NCBI GenBank assembly: GCA_002725365.1
Contig: PBOW01000062.1
Coordinates: 1 to 20,130, forward strand
Direction: 5' to 3'
Source: Chloroflexota bacterium
GTDB lineage: Bacteria > Chloroflexota > Dehalococcoidia > UBA2979
DNA length: 20,130 bases
The notes under the pieces are model-generated. The model had not been told where the DNA came from. It searched no databases and saw only the letters and a program-made list of their open reading frames with translations. Of this stretch, positions 17,361 through 20,130 are shown piece after piece. Made by a program: the position numbers and the translations under genes. Positions within the stretch are counted from its first letter, which is position 1. Every line of letters starts with the position of its first letter.

Positions 17361-18896
17361 CTATAACGGGATATTCCCATGTTTTTTAGGAAGGCCTTTC
17401 TCAGACTTGGTTTCAAGAAGTTTCAATGCCTGACAGATTTTTATTCGGCTGTCACGGGGATCGATGACATCGTCGATATAGCCTTTGCCCGCCGCAATGA
17501 AGGGATGCTCTAGCGAAGACCGATAGTTTTCTACGAGTTCTGCTCTGGTAGCATCTTCATTCTCAGCCTCAGATAACTCACGACGGTTGATTATATTTAC
17601 TGCTTGTGTGCCTGCCATCACCGCGATTGCTGATCCTGCCCACGCATAATTAATGTCTGCCCCTAGGTGTTTGGAGCCCATTGCATCATAGGCCCCACCG
17701 AATCCCTTGCGAAGTATCACCGTGACCTTGGGCACTGTGGCTGCAGCATATGCATATACCAGCTTCGCTCCGTGACCGATAATCCCACCATATTCTTGTG
17801 AAACACCCGGCAAATAACCAGGGACGTCAACCAAGGTAACAACTGGCAGGTTGAAAGAGTCACAAAATTGAACAAACCTAGCAGCTTTTCTCGAAGAATC
17901 GATATCAAGTACACCAGCTAAGTAGAGTGGCTGATTACCGACTACGCCCACAGTTTTTCCATCGAATCGAGCGAGGCCGACCACGATATTTGGCGCAAAT
18001 CTTTCATGAACTTCAAGGAATGTACCTTCGTCAACTACGCGCTCTATAACATCTCGGATGTCGTAAGGTTTGTCAGAATCATCCGGTACGATGTCCGCTA
18101 TATCATCGATGACTCGGCTGACGGAATCGCCTTTATTCTGCACTGGAGCATCATCTAAATTGTTACCGGGGAGGTACGAAAGTAATGCTCGTACGTCTTG
18201 CAGGAGATCCTCTTCCGTTTTAGCTGAAAAATGGGCAACCCCACTCTTCACAGTGTGTGAATTTGCACCGCCAAGTTCCTCCGCAGTCGTATCCTCACCT
18301 GTTGCCGCCAGGACCACATCTGGCCCGGTTAGGAACATATATGATGTTTCTTCCACCATGAAGATGAAGTCGGTTAGTGCAGGGGAATAGACAGCCCCTC
18401 CAGCACATGGGCCGGCGATAATAGAGATTTGAGGAACAACCCCACTGGCCTGGACGTTTCGATAAAAGATTTCACCGTACCCAGCCAGTCCGGAGACTCC
18501 TTCTTGTATTCTGGCACCGGCCCCATCATTAAGACCGATAATCGGAACTCCTGCCTTAGTAGCAAGATCCATTATTTTACAGATTTTTTGTCCCATTACT
18601 TCACCGAGCGAGCCGCCGAACACCGTGAAATCCTGGGAAAATATTGCCACGTTCCGATTTTCGATTTGGCCCCAGCCAGTCACAACGGCATCACCAAAGA
18701 ACGTTTCACCGGGTACGCTTTCATCTATAGCTAGTGAGTCAACTTCCACGAACGAACCGGGATCGAGAAGTAAGTCTATTCTCTCTCGTGCAGTGAGTTT
18801 CCCACTTTCATGTTGACGGTCGATTCGGCTTTGGCCACCGCCTAGGCGGCTTTTTTCTTTGATATCTTTCAGATATTGCAGGTCATTTTCACTCAC
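17361..18896 (-). CDS. pccB: Acyl-CoA carboxylase carboxyltransferase (propionyl-CoA carboxylase beta type)
   Basis: Transfers CO2 from carboxybiotin to an acyl-CoA; with propionyl-CoA it makes methylmalonyl-CoA, which can enter the TCA cycle as succinyl-CoA. 511 residues, full length. It opens with the usual RIDRQHESGKLTARERIDLL (24-43). Two crotonase-fold halves follow: the first oxyanion region GAGARIQEG (125-133) with AGPCAGGAVYSP (161-172), and the second GYLPGVSQEYGGIIGHGAK (about 360-378) and GFGGAYDAMGSKHLGAD (398-414). Asp404 in AYDAM matches the residue linked to propionyl- rather than acetyl-CoA preference in Streptomyces PccB. It starts at GTG 18896 with AAGGA 9 bases upstream. 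No biotin carboxylase or biotin carrier gene is in the window. Methylmalonyl-CoA decarboxylase alpha is a close alternative. Confidence 0.88.
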   Translation of the reverse strand: MSENDLQYLKDIKEKSRLGGGQSRIDRQHESGKLTARERIDLLLDPGSFVEVDSLAIDESVPGETFFGDAVVTGWGQIENRNVAIFSQDFTVFGGSLGEVMGQKICKIMDLATKAGVPIIGLNDGAGARIQEGVSGLAGYGEIFYRNVQASGVVPQISIIAGPCAGGAVYSPALTDFIFMVEETSYMFLTGPDVVLAATGEDTTAEELGGANSHTVKSGVAHFSAKTEEDLLQDVRALLSYLPGNNLDDAPVQNKGDSVSRVIDDIADIVPDDSDKPYDIRDVIERVVDEGTFLEVHERFAPNIVVGLARFDGKTVGVVGNQPLYLAGVLDIDSSRKAARFVQFCDSFNLPVVTLVDVPGYLPGVSQEYGGIIGHGAKLVYAYAAATVPKVTVILRKGFGGAYDAMGSKHLGADINYAWAGSAIAVMAGTQAVNIINRRELSEAENEDATRAELVENYRSSLEHPFIAAGKGYIDDVIDPRDSRIKICQALKLLETKSEKGLPKKHGNIPL

Positions 18897-18922
18897 TTAA
18901 AAAAATCCTTCCGAGTCATTTA

Positions 18923-18950
18923 ATTATAATTGTCAAGAATATTGTTTTAA
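18923..18950 (-). promoter_or_regulatory. Possible promoter of the carboxyltransferase gene
   Basis: On the - strand a consensus TATAAT -10 (18923-18928) lies about 27 bases before the GTG start. A -35 candidate TTAAAA (18945-18950) stands 16 bases upstream of it. A perfect TTGACA (18931-18936) is also here but only 2 bases from the -10, so it cannot be the -35 for this box. Confidence 0.35.
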
Positions 18951-18996
18951 TACACGTGAGTATCTCGGAGATGCTCCCAGTCCGCTACTCGTTTCC

Positions 18997-19016
18997 TATC
19001 ACTGAGAATATCACTG
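18997..19016. repeat. Tandem 8-base direct repeat in the LysM-pccB spacer
   Basis: TATCACTG occurs at 18997-19004 and again at 19009-19016, a 12-base period, in the 135-base spacer upstream of the candidate pccB promoter (- strand). It could be a pair of regulator half-sites; two copies of 8 bases could also be coincidence. Confidence 0.4.
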
Positions 19017-19031
19017 TGACTTCGTAAAATA

Positions 19032-19676
19032 TCAATTCTCGGCTGGTACGTTGAGTATTTGACCAACGTAAATCATAGATAAGTCCACGTCAGGATTTAA
19101 TAATTCAAGTGTCAGATAGCTGATCTGAAATTGCTCAGCTATCAAAATTGCTGCGTCGCCGGCAACCACCTCGTATAAGACAGTTGGTATAGTTTGATTT
19201 TCAGTCACCGCCTCCGACGATTTATCGTCCTCCTGGTCCAATTCTTTATTTGCGGTAGTTGGGCTGGCGATCTTGAGTCTTTGACCAACGTAGATTAGGT
19301 CGTCTGTCTGTTCCGGGTTGAGCTCTAGTAGTTCCTGCACAGTTAGCCCGAGCGCGGCCGAAATCGAAGTGAGCGAGTCTCCGGATTTGACGACATAGAT
19401 ATCGGTGCCGCGGGCCTCATTTGCAGATGTCTCAGCTTGTCCGGTCTCAGTGCTGGCTGACTCATCTGAACCGTTTACGGTGGTATGTTGTGGAGTCGCA
19501 GTAGGTGCCAAAGGAGCTGAGACTGTGTAAACGGGGAATTGCTTTGCCTGGGCTGGCACTTCTTTTACAGCTTGCTCATCTGAGCCGCCTATGCCTAAGC
19601 TGCAACCACTTAGTACGAGGAACGCCGTAAACATACCTGCGTGCTTTGCCAAGGAAAGCCCATCAAAACCAGGCAT
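19032..19676 (-). CDS. Lipoprotein with two LysM domains
   Basis: 214-residue envelope protein of unknown specific role. A short hydrophobic signal (about 14-24) ends in the lipobox LSGC, giving lipid-anchored Cys25. A long Ser/Thr/Pro/Ala/Glu-rich linker (26-90) follows. LysM 1 (about 93-136) is well formed, with YVVKSGDSLTSIS and YVGQRLKI. A second acidic linker (137-166) leads to LysM 2 (about 168-210), which is less typical: VVAGDAAILIAEQ replaces the usual GDTL/SxIA opening, but LELLNPD and YVGQILNVP are kept. LysM modules bind peptidoglycan or chitin-like glycans. No catalytic domain is present, so a cell-wall anchoring or scaffolding role is the best inference. ATG 19676 has AAAGG upstream at suitable spacing. 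It lies 58 bases after the right-edge membrane protein gene. Confidence 0.85.
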   Translation of the reverse strand: MPGFDGLSLAKHAGMFTAFLVLSGCSLGIGGSDEQAVKEVPAQAKQFPVYTVSAPLAPTATPQHTTVNGSDESASTETGQAETSANEARGTDIYVVKSGDSLTSISAALGLTVQELLELNPEQTDDLIYVGQRLKIASPTTANKELDQEDDKSSEAVTENQTIPTVLYEVVAGDAAILIAEQFQISYLTLELLNPDVDLSMIYVGQILNVPAEN

Positions 19677-19734
19677 AATCCAAACCTTTGTCGCCCCGCC
19701 TGTTTATGATACTACCAGTAGATAACAAATTCCT

Positions 19735-20130
19735 TTAGCGCCTGAATAAACTACGAACTTTACGCCAAAGACGAAACATCAGTGGTGGCTGCTTAAACTC
19801 TATGGTTTTTCCTCGCCACATCTGCTCAATGCCATTAGAGGAGTTAGTGCCAAAGACGATTATCCCGAATGCCGCGACAAGCAGAGCTAAACCCAACGGG
19901 ACGCCCCATACTGCTAGTGGGAAGACTCTTCGGACAATCATGCTCGTTACAATAAGTAACACTGCCCAAAGCACTAAGTTCCCCACCGTGACCCTTGAAA
20001 GTAGAGAAGAGACGGGGATAGTAATTTTATTACTGAGTTCGGAGATAAATTCTCTTACTGCTTCGAATCTAGGCTCTTTTGGAGTAGTATCCTCGGGGAA
20101 ATCATCTATTTTCCCCAGTAGTTCCTCTAT
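19735..20130 (-). CDS. Membrane protein of unknown function, 5'-truncated by window edge
   Basis: The - strand frame is open from the right edge to TAA at 19735-19737 (131 residues visible), so the start is beyond the window; a GTG at 19986 is internal to this longer frame. The visible N-terminal part is soluble and charged (about 1-35). Two hydrophobic spans follow at about 48-66 and 70-94, separated by MIVRRVFPLAV. The protein ends with a basic, aromatic tail (MWRGKTIEFKQPPLMF, then RLWRKVRSLFRR), presumably cytoplasmic by the positive-inside rule. I do not recognise the family. It is co-oriented and 58 bases from the LysM lipoprotein gene, consistent with a shared transcript. Confidence 0.7.
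   Translation of the reverse strand: MEELLGKIDDFPEDTTPKEPRFEAVREFISELSNKITIPVSSLLSRVTVGNLVLWAVLLIVTSMIVRRVFPLAVWGVPLGLALLVAAFGIIVFGTNSSNGIEQMWRGKTIEFKQPPLMFRLWRKVRSLFRR

Noticed and set aside
18923..18936. TTGACA and TATAAT taken together as one promoter
   Set aside because: They are only 2 bases apart; a functional pair needs about 15-19. Only TATAAT with the weaker TTAAAA was retained.
1..20130. Mobile elements, CRISPR arrays, tRNA/rRNA genes, defence systems
   Set aside because: None seen: genes are housekeeping, gaps are short, and no arrays of repeats, transposase or integrase motifs, or cloverleaf-like stretches were found by eye.

Overview
This window reads as a compact chromosomal segment from a free-living aerobic bacterium, most likely a marine SAR202-like or other environmental Chloroflexota lineage. 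That guess rests on protein character seen by eye: a family 5 peptide-binding protein with dppB/dppC permeases, a lactate-dehydrogenase-type malate dehydrogenase, a large 'actinobacterial-style' SdhC, and a short N-acetylglutamate-synthase-like GNAT protein. No rRNA or marker gene is present to prove it. Intergenic gaps are short, the longest about 150 bases. I saw no insertion sequence, integrase, tRNA, rRNA or CRISPR array, so this is housekeeping rather than accessory DNA.

Left to right on the + strand: (1) the tail of an oligopeptide/dipeptide ABC importer locus (binding protein cut by the left edge, then two permeases that overlap by one base; no ATPase genes visible); (2) the classic tig-clpP-clpX set for co-translational folding and ATP-dependent proteolysis; (3) tlyA (rRNA 2'-O-methyltransferase), nadK, a GNAT acetyltransferase and a Nudix hydrolase of the ADP-ribose pyrophosphatase kind; (4) sdhC-sdhA-sdhB, a complex II whose membrane subunit resembles the single large SdhC of mycobacterial Sdh1 ('type F').

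From 13545 onward everything is on the - strand. Read in its own direction: a membrane protein cut by the right edge, a two-LysM lipoprotein, an acyl-CoA carboxylase carboxyltransferase (propionyl-CoA type), NADP-type isocitrate dehydrogenase, malate dehydrogenase and class II fumarase. The fumarase gene converges on sdhB with only 21 bases between stop codons. Thus four TCA-cycle enzymes (Icd, Sdh, Fum, Mdh) plus the enzyme that feeds propionyl-CoA carbon toward succinyl-CoA sit together in about 8.7 kb, on two convergent transcription units.

The most interesting point is the complex II. Its 267-residue SdhC has five predicted membrane spans and conserved-looking Cys and His residues that could ligate a membrane-embedded Rieske-type [2Fe-2S] centre. 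Next is an atypical catalytic loop in the malate dehydrogenase (one extra residue after the active-site His). I found no convincing wholly undescribed system.
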